Shown: one piece after another, positions 17,901-26,400 of the stretch
Numbering within the stretch: position 1 is the stretch's first letter
How the letters are laid out: each line of letters begins with the position of its first letter
Assembly: GCA_003249095.1 (NCBI GenBank)
Contig: QBMS01000004.1
Coordinates: 42,096 to 83,000, forward strand
Length of the DNA: 40,905 nt
Direction: 5' to 3'
Source of the DNA: Snowella sp.
GTDB taxonomy: Bacteria; Cyanobacteriota; Cyanobacteriia; Cyanobacteriales; Microcystaceae
The notes under the pieces: model-generated
Told to the model about the DNA's origin: nothing
What the model saw: only the letters and a program-made list of their open reading frames with translations
Databases searched by the model: none
Translations under genes and position numbers: made by a program

Positions 17901-20900
17901 CAATGTGTTGCAGTCAGTGAGTATTGCCTATCCCCGTCGTCTTCCCCGTTATCCCGAACAGGAAAAGACCCATATTATCTATACCGAAAATCAGATCACC
18001 AATAAACCCAACGAACAAGATTGGTATCGTATTGGAGTGCCGATCGCGACCCGTACCTATGAAATTACAGGACTCCCCAAGCTATTTCCCTACTCCTTGG
18101 AAACACTACGCACTCAATTGGAAACCGTAACCGAAGTATCCTATGAAACCGTCACCGAGGGAGCAACCCCTCAAAAACGTTTAATAGAATCGGTGCGATC
18201 ACGTTATCGTGCTAATGCCGAGGCAAATACCCTTGATCCGACCCCGTTGCCCTGGGGAGAAGTGGAATCTTTGGCTCTACCGTGCGAAAGTTTTAAGCTA
18301 GCCTTTACCCCTGGTTTGTTGGCCCAGGTCTATGGCAATAAAATAACATTGATTGAATTGAATACCCTACTGAGCAATGAAGGAAAATATCGGCAAGAAG
18401 ACGGGAGTTGGTGGATTCCTTCAGGACGGCAGACGTTCGATCCCGATGGATTTTATCTCTCATTACAAATGAAAGATCCCTTTGGAGGGATTTATCGCAC
18501 GACCTATGACCGTTATCATCTTCTGGTAGTAGAAACCCAAGATGCTCTCCCTGCTCCACAAACGAATATCGTGCAGATTCGGAATGACTATCGGGTACTG
18601 CAACCCCAACAAATTACCGATCCCAATGGCGATCGCGTTCAAGTGGCTTTTGATGCCTTGGGAATGGTAGCAGGAACCGCAGTATTAGGTAAAACAACCG
18701 AGACAAAGGGAGACTTTTTAGAAGAATTTAAAGCTGATCTCACTCAAGCGGAAATTGATAGTTTTTTAGCCAATCCGTTAGCGATCGCCGCTTCTTTATT
18801 GGGCAATGCAACAACACGAATTGTTTATGACCTAGAGCAATTTAAAACCGATGGACAACCTGTTGTAGCCGCAACGATCGCCCGCGAAATTCATCTCAGT
18901 GATCTCCCTTTAGGAACCCCCTCAAAAGTCCAAATAAGTTTCAGTTATTCCGATGGCTTTGGGAGAGAAATACAGAAAAAAATTCAAGCAGAAGCAGGCG
19001 AGGCTCCTGAACGGGAAAGCAATACTAATCACCCCAATCGTCCAGGCAAATTAATTTTAGAGAACGGGAAACCCAAGCTTGTTCCTACGATTTCTCGTTG
19101 GGTAGGCAATGGCCGCACGATTTTTAATAATAAAGGTAAACCCGTTAAACAATACGAACCGTTTTTTAGTTCAACCCATCTCTATGAAGATGAAACAGAA
19201 ATGGTGATGACGGGGGTAACACCGATCCTATTTTATGATCCCTTGGATCGGGTCGTGGCAACTCTCCATCCGAATCATGTCTATGAAAAAGTCGTGTTTG
19301 ATCCCTGGCAACAGGCGACCTGGGATAGCAATGATACGGTATTACTGATCGATCCAAAAACCGATCCCGATGTGGGGGAATTTTTCCGACGTTTGCCCGA
19401 ACAGGATTATTTACCAACTTGGTATAGCCGATCCCATACCAGCGCGATCGCCAGCGAAAAAGATGCCGCCCAAAAAGCCTCAGCCCATGCTAATACTCCC
19501 GCGATCGCCCATCTCGATACCCTGGGACGAACTTTCTTGACCATTGCAGATAATGGTGGGGTCAACAAATATGAAACACGCATCACCCTAGATATTGAAG
19601 GTAATACGATTCTTGTAACTGATGCCAGAAATAATGAGGTAATGGTTTATGCAATAGCCGAAAAAGATGCCCAAGGGAAGTCCCAGATCATCGGTCGAGC
19701 CTTTGATTTATTAGGACATAATTTGTATTCCCACAGCATGGATGCTGGCGATCGCTGGATTTTAAATAATGTGGCGGGTCAGCCCATTCGCGCCTGGAAT
19801 AATCGGGAAACTCGCCACGATGTCTCCGAATCCCCCAGAGGGTATCGCTTTCGGACGGTTTATGATGCCCTCCAACGTCCCACCCATTTGTACGTTCAGC
19901 CAGCAGAAGAACCCGAAATTTTGACCGAGCGATTCATTTATGGAGAAACCCATCCCCAGGCACAACAACGGAATCTCAAGGGAAAACCCTTTCAGCATTA
20001 TGACGGGGCAGGAGTGGTCAGCAATTGGGAGTTTGATTTTAAGGGAAATTTATTGCGGGGTAGTCGGCAGTTGGCACGGGAATATAAACAGCCTGTTAAT
20101 TGGATGGTGTTGGCTAATTTGACCGAAATTGCCCAGGTAGGACAGGCCGCGATCGCGTTATTAGAGCCGAAAACCTTTGATACTTTCACGACCTTTGATG
20201 CCCTAAATCGTCCGATTTCCCTAACCACTCCTGATCAAAGCATTATTTATCCCATTCTCAATGAAGCGAATTTGTTAGAAAAAGTTGAAGTTAAATTGCG
20301 GGGGGCGACAACCCGAACCACCTTTGTCAGCAATATTAATTACGATGCTAAGGGTCAACGTCAATTCATTGAATATGGCAATGGAGTCAAAACAGAGTAT
20401 CGCTACGATCCCCAGACCTTCCGATTACTTCAACTATTAACCACCCGAATCGACAACAATCAGCCGACTCGTCTGCAAAATTTGAATTACACCTACGATC
20501 CCGTCGGTAATATCACCACCATTCGCGATGATAGCCAACAAACCAATTATTTTAATGGAGAAGTCGTTTCACCTTCGACGCAATATCAATACGATGCGCT
20601 TTATCGATTAATCAGTGCATCAGGGAGAGAGCATATTGGGCAAATCACTCAACAGCCGCCTGAAACGCGATCAGACCTCAAGCCCCACTATGATTCTAAC
20701 GACTGGACTCGGCGTAATTTACCCCATCCTAATGATGCTCAAGCGATGCGGAACTACACCGAGATTTATGAATACGATGGAGTGGGTAATATTTTGACCA
20801 TGATTCATCAAGCAATGGGGGGAGGATGGACTCGCCATTATGACTATGAAGCAAGCAATAATCGACTACGGACAACAAGTTTGCCTGGGGATGGCAATGA

Positions 20901-22593
20901 TGTCAAACAATTACCCTCTCGTTATCGTTACGATTTGCATGGCAATATGATCCAAATGCCCCACTTACCCTTGATGCAGTGGGATTTTAAGGATCAACTG
21001 CAAGCAACGTCACAACAGGTTCGCAATGATGGTGGCAAGTCTGAAATGACTTATTTTATTTATGATGCGAGTGGTCAGCGTGTCCGCAAAATAACAGAGC
21101 GTCAAGCCGATGCAGGACAGACTCCTACTCGTAGGAAGGAACGTATTTATTTAGGTGGTTTGGAAATTTATCGTGAGTACAACGGCGATGGTACTACGGT
21201 TATTCTGGAGCGAGAAACGCTACACATCATAAATGATCAGCAACGAATTGCATTAGTGGAAACTCGTACCCAGGGCAATGATGATTCCCCCCTGCAATTA
21301 ATCCGTTACCAGTTAGGCAATCATCTCGGTTCAGCAAGTCTGGAATTATCTGATCGGGGTGCGATCGTTTCCTATGAGGAGTATTATCCCTATGGCAGTA
21401 CGTCCTATCAAGGTGGGCGCAGTGTGGCGGAGGTAGGTTTGAAGCGGTATCGTTATACAGGAAAGGAGCGAGATGGGGAAATGGGGCTTTATTATCATGG
21501 AGCGCGGTATTATGCGGCTTGGTTGGGAAGGTGGGTGAGTTGCGATCCTGCTGGATTGGTGGATGGAACGAATATATATGTATATGGGCTTGGAAATCCC
21601 ACAAACCTTGCCGATCTCACTGGTACGCAATGTGTTGGGAGTGCAGAACAATGCCCTCCTAAATCAGAATCCTCAAATGTTTGGAGCTTTCTATGGCGGG
21701 ATGAATCTCCTAAAGAAACTGGAGGTCGTTCCATAGCACCACCAGTACCAGCACCATCAAAAACTTCAGCATCACCAACAACTCCAGCGCTATCTGCGCC
21801 TGATCCAACAACTCAGACAGAGTGGGTATTTCCGACAACGAAACATTCTCCTATCTCGATGGTGAGAAGCCTGGATACAGGGAACTTGGCACTAAATTTT
21901 ACACTCAATAAGGTTGTACTCCCATGGAGGAACCTACTCGCCGCTATTGAAAATACTCCTTTTGAGGCGATGGGTGATCTTGACGATGCAATAAAGAGAA
22001 GTCCATTAAAAATGGAATGGCAGGCTTTACAGGATATGACCCCTTTATTTCCCGCTATGGGATTGGCGATTGAGGCATCTGAAGCATCTCAACTATTGAA
22101 ATTTGATCTAGCTGAACTTATAAATGATACTCGTGGAGGTATAAAGATACCCGGAACAGTAGAACCATCTCTCCTAAAACCACCTCCAGGAGAAGAGATG
22201 TTTGTAGGGGAGTGGTTGAATCAGAATTTACAGATTCAGCAAAATCTTAATGTTGCAGAGTTTCAAGCCAACCCACATCACATGGCTCAATTGGTACCAT
22301 CACACATACCGTATCGAGCTATTCCTCAATACGGCGGCTATACCATCGAATATGGCTTGAAAGCACGCATTGAGAATCATCCAATCCTAGGCAATATTGT
22401 GGAGCATATTCCTGCTGGCATTCAAAGGCTGCCTGGGGGGGCTGCTGATTTTATGGTTAAACAACCTTTTATTCAATGGCAATTGAAGCCTTGGGATAGT
22501 ACGACGGCATTAGCAGCGTCTAAAAAGATGAATGCAGGAAAAGATTACACTTTCTTGACTTACACGATAGATTGGAGCAAACTCCGCCTCTAG
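14947..22593 (+). CDS. Fused TcB-TcC component of a Tc (ABC) toxin, RHS-repeat cocoon with variable tip
   Basis: A 2548-residue protein. Residues ~25-340 are a SpvB-like domain with the conserved opening SLPKGGGAIKGMGEKFAANP and FGPQLSLSYDSGMGNGFFG. Between ~485 and ~660 lie FG-GAP-like calcium-site repeats of a beta-propeller (DLAGNGKLDL, DLNGDGHSDI, DMSGDGLTDI, DIDGSGTTDL), the part that docks TcB on TcA. TcdB middle domains follow (~735-1030). From ~1340 to ~2225 come YD/RHS repeats ending in the RHS core: YRYTGKERDGEMGLYYHGAR, then CDPAGLVDGTNIYVYGLGNP and DLTG, with Asp2200 and Asp2223 in the positions used for self-cleavage in TcC proteins. Residues ~2227-2548 are the variable effector tip. 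In most systems TcB and TcC are separate proteins; here they are one chain. The function as toxin is inferred from the family. Confidence 0.92.
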   Translation: MLETPVFSTSQKSADQGQSYFVPSPVVSLPKGGGAIKGMGEKFAANPVTGTGNLTVPIATSPGRSGFGPQLSLSYDSGMGNGFFGMGWNLSLPSITRKTDKGLPRYQDGEESDVFILSGAEDLVPVLQSGHFAEVERDGYRIRQYRPRIEGLFARIERWSKLDSGEIHWRSLSKDNVMTLYGQTQNSCISNPDNSSQVFSWLICESYDDKGNALRYHYKSENSEGINEAQVQERNRTAKSRSPNRYLKQIYYGNQTPRKPDENLSLRTDWLFEVLFDYGEEDLNNPKAGDLGQWSVRPDPFSSYRAGFEIRTYRRCERVLMFHHFPDLPEIGQNCLVSSTNFTYQSDSTDLSSNHNPIYSFLQSVTQTGYKRDLDGQYITKSLPPLEFTYSEAQIDETVREIDPVSLENLPQGLDGSRYQWIDLEGEGLSGILTEQAGNWFYKRNLSPITIQENHSSSIKARFAPMEQVIHQPALKLASDTQFLDLAGNGKLDLVTFRGATPGFYERTALEEWEPFIPFKSLPVLDWDNPNLKFIDLNGDGHSDILITEDECFVWHCSLAEEGFGEARRVRQAWDEEKGPRVVFADGTESIYLADMSGDGLTDIARIRNGEVCYWPNLGYGKFGAKVTMDHAPWFDAPDIFNQRRIVLADIDGSGTTDLLYLSSEGVQVYFNQSGNAWSLKRVLPSFPAIDGTVGVTTLDLLGNGTACLVWSSPLPSNALRVMRYIDLMGGQKPHLLVKIRNNLGAETIFQYVPSTKFYLQDKLAGKPWITKLPFPVLVVERIETYDRISGNRFVTRYAYHHGYFDGVEREFRGFGLLEQWDTEEMGTITPEEIFSDSSNLDARSFVPPVYTKTWFHTGAYFERDRLEHYFRNAEYYAEDTAAVFLNNTVLPTGLSPGEERQACRSLKGLMLRQEIYAEDQTAQSKHPYRVTEQNFRIEVIQSQQQNSHAVFFVHPRESLSYHYERNPADPRIGHEMVLQVDPFGNVLQSVSIAYPRRLPRYPEQEKTHIIYTENQITNKPNEQDWYRIGVPIATRTYEITGLPKLFPYSLETLRTQLETVTEVSYETVTEGATPQKRLIESVRSRYRANAEANTLDPTPLPWGEVESLALPCESFKLAFTPGLLAQVYGNKITLIELNTLLSNEGKYRQEDGSWWIPSGRQTFDPDGFYLSLQMKDPFGGIYRTTYDRYHLLVVETQDALPAPQTNIVQIRNDYRVLQPQQITDPNGDRVQVAFDALGMVAGTAVLGKTTETKGDFLEEFKADLTQAEIDSFLANPLAIAASLLGNATTRIVYDLEQFKTDGQPVVAATIAREIHLSDLPLGTPSKVQISFSYSDGFGREIQKKIQAEAGEAPERESNTNHPNRPGKLILENGKPKLVPTISRWVGNGRTIFNNKGKPVKQYEPFFSSTHLYEDETEMVMTGVTPILFYDPLDRVVATLHPNHVYEKVVFDPWQQATWDSNDTVLLIDPKTDPDVGEFFRRLPEQDYLPTWYSRSHTSAIASEKDAAQKASAHANTPAIAHLDTLGRTFLTIADNGGVNKYETRITLDIEGNTILVTDARNNEVMVYAIAEKDAQGKSQIIGRAFDLLGHNLYSHSMDAGDRWILNNVAGQPIRAWNNRETRHDVSESPRGYRFRTVYDALQRPTHLYVQPAEEPEILTERFIYGETHPQAQQRNLKGKPFQHYDGAGVVSNWEFDFKGNLLRGSRQLAREYKQPVNWMVLANLTEIAQVGQAAIALLEPKTFDTFTTFDALNRPISLTTPDQSIIYPILNEANLLEKVEVKLRGATTRTTFVSNINYDAKGQRQFIEYGNGVKTEYRYDPQTFRLLQLLTTRIDNNQPTRLQNLNYTYDPVGNITTIRDDSQQTNYFNGEVVSPSTQYQYDALYRLISASGREHIGQITQQPPETRSDLKPHYDSNDWTRRNLPHPNDAQAMRNYTEIYEYDGVGNILTMIHQAMGGGWTRHYDYEASNNRLRTTSLPGDGNDVKQLPSRYRYDLHGNMIQMPHLPLMQWDFKDQLQATSQQVRNDGGKSEMTYFIYDASGQRVRKITERQADAGQTPTRRKERIYLGGLEIYREYNGDGTTVILERETLHIINDQQRIALVETRTQGNDDSPLQLIRYQLGNHLGSASLELSDRGAIVSYEEYYPYGSTSYQGGRSVAEVGLKRYRYTGKERDGEMGLYYHGARYYAAWLGRWVSCDPAGLVDGTNIYVYGLGNPTNLADLTGTQCVGSAEQCPPKSESSNVWSFLWRDESPKETGGRSIAPPVPAPSKTSASPTTPALSAPDPTTQTEWVFPTTKHSPISMVRSLDTGNLALNFTLNKVVLPWRNLLAAIENTPFEAMGDLDDAIKRSPLKMEWQALQDMTPLFPAMGLAIEASEASQLLKFDLAELINDTRGGIKIPGTVEPSLLKPPPGEEMFVGEWLNQNLQIQQNLNVAEFQANPHHMAQLVPSHIPYRAIPQYGGYTIEYGLKARIENHPILGNIVEHIPAGIQRLPGGAADFMVKQPFIQWQLKPWDSTTALAASKKMNAGKDYTFLTYTIDWSKLRL
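21625..22593 (+). other. C-terminal effector tip of the TcB-TcC protein (unknown family)
   Basis: About 322 residues after the RHS core. It opens with a Pro/Ser/Thr-rich linker (residues ~2245-2285), then a helical stretch, then a compact C-terminal part. Near the end, Asp2501 in GGAADFMVKQP is followed after ten residues by Gln2512-Leu-Lys2514 in IQWQLKPW, a D-x(10)-(E/Q)-x-K spacing like that of PD-(D/E)XK nucleases; Glu2486 could be the helix acid. I recognise no named toxin family. HIP1 octamers, frequent in the rest of the gene, are absent here, which suits recent tip exchange. Confidence 0.55.
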
Positions 22594-22982
22594 TGCGATC
22601 GCCTGATCTTATTGATTGGGTTGAGAATACAAAATCCAACACCATCTCACATAATTACCAAACTTATTTCGAGAAATTTTTACTATGACAAAGCAAGCAT
22701 TCCAAATCATAACTCACTCATCAGTATCAGGATTAACAGAATTAGAGGATGAACAGGATTAAGAAATTGGAAAATTATACAATTAATAAATAATAAACTG
22801 GAGCAATAAATAATGCTAACCATCCTGAAAATCTTGAAATCCTAAAAATCCTGATACAGAATTAGAGGATGAACAGGATTAAGAGATGGGAAAATTATAC
22901 AATTAATAAATAATAAACTGGAGCAATAAATAATGCTAACCATCTTGAAAATCCTGAAATTCTAAAAATCCTGATACAGACA
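22594..22982. other. Spacer between toxin tip and GxxExxY gene
   Basis: It begins with a HIP1 site, then holds a 31-codon frame (GTG at 22593 to TGA) and a 25-codon frame (ATG at 22685), neither convincing as a gene. From 22727 onwards it is GGATT-rich repeat DNA including a 120-base tandem duplication. Confidence 0.6.
22736..22980. repeat. Tandem duplication of a 120-base GGATT-rich unit
   Basis: Bases 22741-22860 and 22861-22980 align without gaps with a period of exactly 120 and about five differences. Each unit runs from ATTAGAGGATGAACAGGATT through an AT-rich middle to a half rich in ATCCTGAAA and ending AAAAATCCTGATAC. The outer motifs are inverted versions of each other: TATCAGGATT occurs at 22729 and its complement AATCCTGATA closes each unit. 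It abuts the GxxExxY start codon. Confidence 0.9.
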
Positions 22983-23372
22983 ATGATCGGCAACAAACTC
23001 ACCTACAAAATTATCGGATGCGCGATGAAAGTTCACAATAAAATGGGGCCAGGATTCCAAGAAGTTATCTACCAACGTTGCCTCGCCATTGAACTAGAGC
23101 GAGCAGGATTATCCTTTGCACGAGAAAAAGAACAGGTTGTCTATTATGATGGTATCCAAGTAGGGATACGCAGAGCAGATTTTGTTGTCGAAAATCAGAT
23201 TGTCGTGGAACTAAAAGCAGTGGTGAAACTAGAAGATGTCCATCTAGCGCAGGCAAAAAATTACACTGTCGCCTACAATTTTCCTTTGGGGTTATTAATC
23301 AATTTTGGTGGGAAGAGTTTAGAGCATAAGCTCCTATTTAATCCGCGTCAGGAGCAGGATTCACAAAAGTAA
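22983..23372 (+). CDS. GxxExxY family protein (PD-(D/E)XK nuclease-like)
   Basis: A 129-residue protein with the eponymous motif in MGPGFQEVIYQ (G-x-x-E-x-x-Y), preceded by the usual KIIGCAMKVHNKMG helix. The core RADFVVENQIVVELKAV supplies Asp and E-L-K in the PD-(D/E)XK arrangement, and the LLINFGG segment followed by an acidic-to-hydrophobic strand ends the fold. The activity of the family has not been established, to my knowledge. Its last codons read into another GGATT-type repeat, and the 120-base tandem repeats abut its start, so gene plus flanks look like a dispersed cassette that has landed between the TcB-TcC and TcA genes. It is unlikely to be part of the toxin itself. Confidence 0.88.
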   Translation: MIGNKLTYKIIGCAMKVHNKMGPGFQEVIYQRCLAIELERAGLSFAREKEQVVYYDGIQVGIRRADFVVENQIVVELKAVVKLEDVHLAQAKNYTVAYNFPLGLLINFGGKSLEHKLLFNPRQEQDSQK

Positions 23373-23460
23373 AGGATGGGCAGGATTAGAAAATGCTGTA
23401 GTCAATATCCATCGGACATCCTGAAAAGTCTAAAATCCTGACAATCCTGATACTGACAAT
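23345..23460. repeat. Diverged third GGATT/ATCCT repeat downstream of the GxxExxY gene
   Basis: The segment starts AGGAGCAGGATT, continues AAAGGATGGGCAGGATTAGA and ends with CATCCTGAAAAGTC then AAAATCCTGACAATCCTGAT. It has the same two-sided layout as the upstream 120-base units, so the gene is bracketed by related repeats in the same orientation. Confidence 0.75.
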
Positions 23461-23486
23461 TAAAAATAAATTAAGGAAACCAAATC

Positions 23487-26400
23487 ATGAAAGCGATCGC
23501 CAACCCCATTAATCGAAATAGCCAAGGAACTGAAGTGAGTAATTTGCAACAAATATTATTGCTCCTGTTTCGTCGGCAATTGATTCGAGTTTCGGCTGAA
23601 GAGCGGCAATTTTATGAAGAGGGATTACTCAGAGAACAACGAGAGCAAAGCTATAATGATATTACTCAGCGAGTCGTTGGTATTTTTCAAGAAGAATCTA
23701 GGTTACCGATAACAGGTGACGTTGATGAACCGACGGCGGCGGCTTTTAATCGCTTACTGAAAGAGTTATTTGTGGTGCGTGGTAATGTTCGTCTGATGGA
23801 TAATACTCCTGTGCCGAATGTTACGGTTCAAGCCTTTGATAGAGATTTACGCAGCCGCGAACTTTTGGGCCAAACGACGACGAATGTTAATGGATACTAT
23901 GAAATTTTCTATACCCGAAATCAGTTTATTCGTGCTGAAAAACAAACGGCTGACCTGATGGTTGTTGCCGTTGAGCCAATTCTTGGGGGGATGGTAGCAA
24001 GATCGCGAACCTTGGCTGAATCTGCGACTCTGTTTAATGCTCCTCGTATTGCCAAAATTAATCTCGCGATCGCGGGGAATCTCTTTCAACCTCTATCAGA
24101 ATATGTCAGGCTCATTCAAACCCTCGGAGACTTACTGGTAAACGTTACGATTCCTGGTAATGATCAACCCACTCTCATTGATAAACTCGCGGATCTTAAA
24201 GACGATGATCTGGATTTTCTGTTTCATGAAACGAACATTGAACTCGAAAAACTGCAATTTTTGACCCAATCCGCTCGACTACATCAACAATTTTCCCAAC
24301 AGGACTTTTCCGTTCCGCTTCCTGCTTTTTATGGACTGGCTCGGACTAAAGGACTCAATGACCTGGCAGAATTGGCTCGGAGTAGTACCAACGAACTTAA
24401 AGCGGGACTGATTCAAGCAGGCGGTCTCCCTAATCAACCCCAACAAAATATCATTGCTCCCTTTGAGTCGGAAGAACAACTGAATCAGATGGTTGAAATC
24501 ATTCATTCTTTCGCCATTAACCAGGTTCTTACCAATCCTATTGGGGAAAACCAAGCCTCCCTTTCCCAAGTTCTCGCGATCGCCTTACCCTCAGTTACTC
24601 ATCAACAAGCCCTACTGCAAACCTACGCCAATCATGACGGTACGATTGAGCAATTTTGGGATACTTTACGACAACAAGAAACTTTTCAAGAAACAGGTCA
24701 GGTTGAACGGATTCAATTTGCCCTACAACTTAATACCCTTACTCAATCGAATCTGTCTTTGGTGGATGCGCTACAAACTCAATTTCAGTCCACTCGTAGT
24801 TTGGCCCAGATGAATCCAGCAGACCTAACGACGCTGATTAAAGAATTGGCTCCGACGGTTTCCCCTGATTTTCCAGGCGATACTTCCGAAGAAAAACTAG
24901 ACCTCTATAGCAAGAGTATTGTGGGCTTACTCCAAGGAGCCTTTCCGACCGAAAGTATTGCCCAGGTTGTTTCGACGGTTGCGGATGTTCATCTTAATCG
25001 TGTTGCGCCTGATCATCTTTCTCAATTTCTCAATCGCGCCACCGATCGCGACGTTCTTGCCACCGAGGAAGTTTTTGATATTCGGAGTACCCAGATTGAC
25101 CGCTTTCTGGAATTACATGGCGATCGCGTTTTTGCCGATATTGACGGCGATCGCCCTCAAATTACTCAACAGGTCAAACGAGTACAACGACTTTTTCAGG
25201 TCAGCACCAGTCCAGAGTCTTTTAAAATCCTGATGGAGAACGGTTTCAATTCGGCCAATCAGATTGCCCAAAAATCCTTTCGCACGATGCAAGAAAATCT
25301 GGGTCAACAAATCCCCCCAGAAGAACTGGAATTAATTCATCAAAGAGCGATCGCCACCAGTGCCGCCAGTTTGCAAACCGCCCTGTTGGCCTATCAATCT
25401 GCTACGGATATTTCGCCTGCCGCGATCGGGGGTGGACTGAAAGAACTCCCTAATTGGGCAAATCTTTTTGGCAGTTTGGAATTATGCGAATGTCAGCATT
25501 GCCGATCGCTCTATAGTCCTGCCGCCTACTTTGTGGATCTCCTCGAATTTCTCCGTAATGCACCCCCTAATGCCCAAGGTTGGACTCCCTTAGATGTGCT
25601 AGTGGGGAATGACGACAATCCCAATCGCGTTTTTCCTGGTAAACGCCCTGATTTACCCCATATTCTTCTAACCTGTGAAAATACGAATACCCCCATTCCC
25701 TATATTGATTTAGTCAACGAAGTTTTAGAAAGCTATGTCGCCTTTGGCCAGTTAAATCCTACAACCGCAAAGACAAAAGTAAAGGATACGGGATTGAGTA
25801 CCGCCCCCGAACTGAGTGCTAATCCTCAATATGTGGAAGAAGGGGCTTATCATCGACTCCTAGAGGCTGTTTTCCCGACCAGTTTGCCCTTTGATCGTTC
25901 TCTCGAAATGGCTCGTTTGTATTTAGAACATTTGGGGAGCAGTCGTCATGAGGTACTGAAAACGTTTGAGGTCGATGGCAATAAACTCACCAGTGAGGCA
26001 TTAGGACTTTCAGAAAAAGAGTTTGAAATTCTGACAGGACAAAATTTTCAAGGTGCAACAACTATCTCCCTACCCCAACTCTATACCTATGCTAGTGAAG
26101 AGTTAACACCCCGATTAGAATTTGATCCGAATCAGATCATGGCTAACAGTGCCGTTGTCATCCTGCAAGCTAAATTGAGGACTGACAATCCCAGCCTGGA
26201 TCTCTCATTAACGGGTAAATATAACGAGATTACCCAGTCGGCTGTCCTCACCTTTCAACAAAAATTTGGCTTACCTAGTGATGGCATTGTGGATGGGGAT
26301 GATTGGGCTGTACTGGATTCTCTCCGTCCTAGTGCGGTTGGCGCAGTGATCACGGGTGTACCCGAATTTTTACAACGAACGGAATTAAGTTACCTTGAGC

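Noticed and set aside
21227..21734. Several overlapping minus-strand frames opposite the RHS core
   Set aside because: Low-complexity, His/Pro/Ser-rich translations typical of the antisense of RHS repeats; no independent support.
22727..23460. CRISPR array at the GGATT-rich repeats
   Set aside because: There are only two 120-base units with no unique spacers between short identical repeats, and the units encode nothing CRISPR-like; a tandem duplication explains them.
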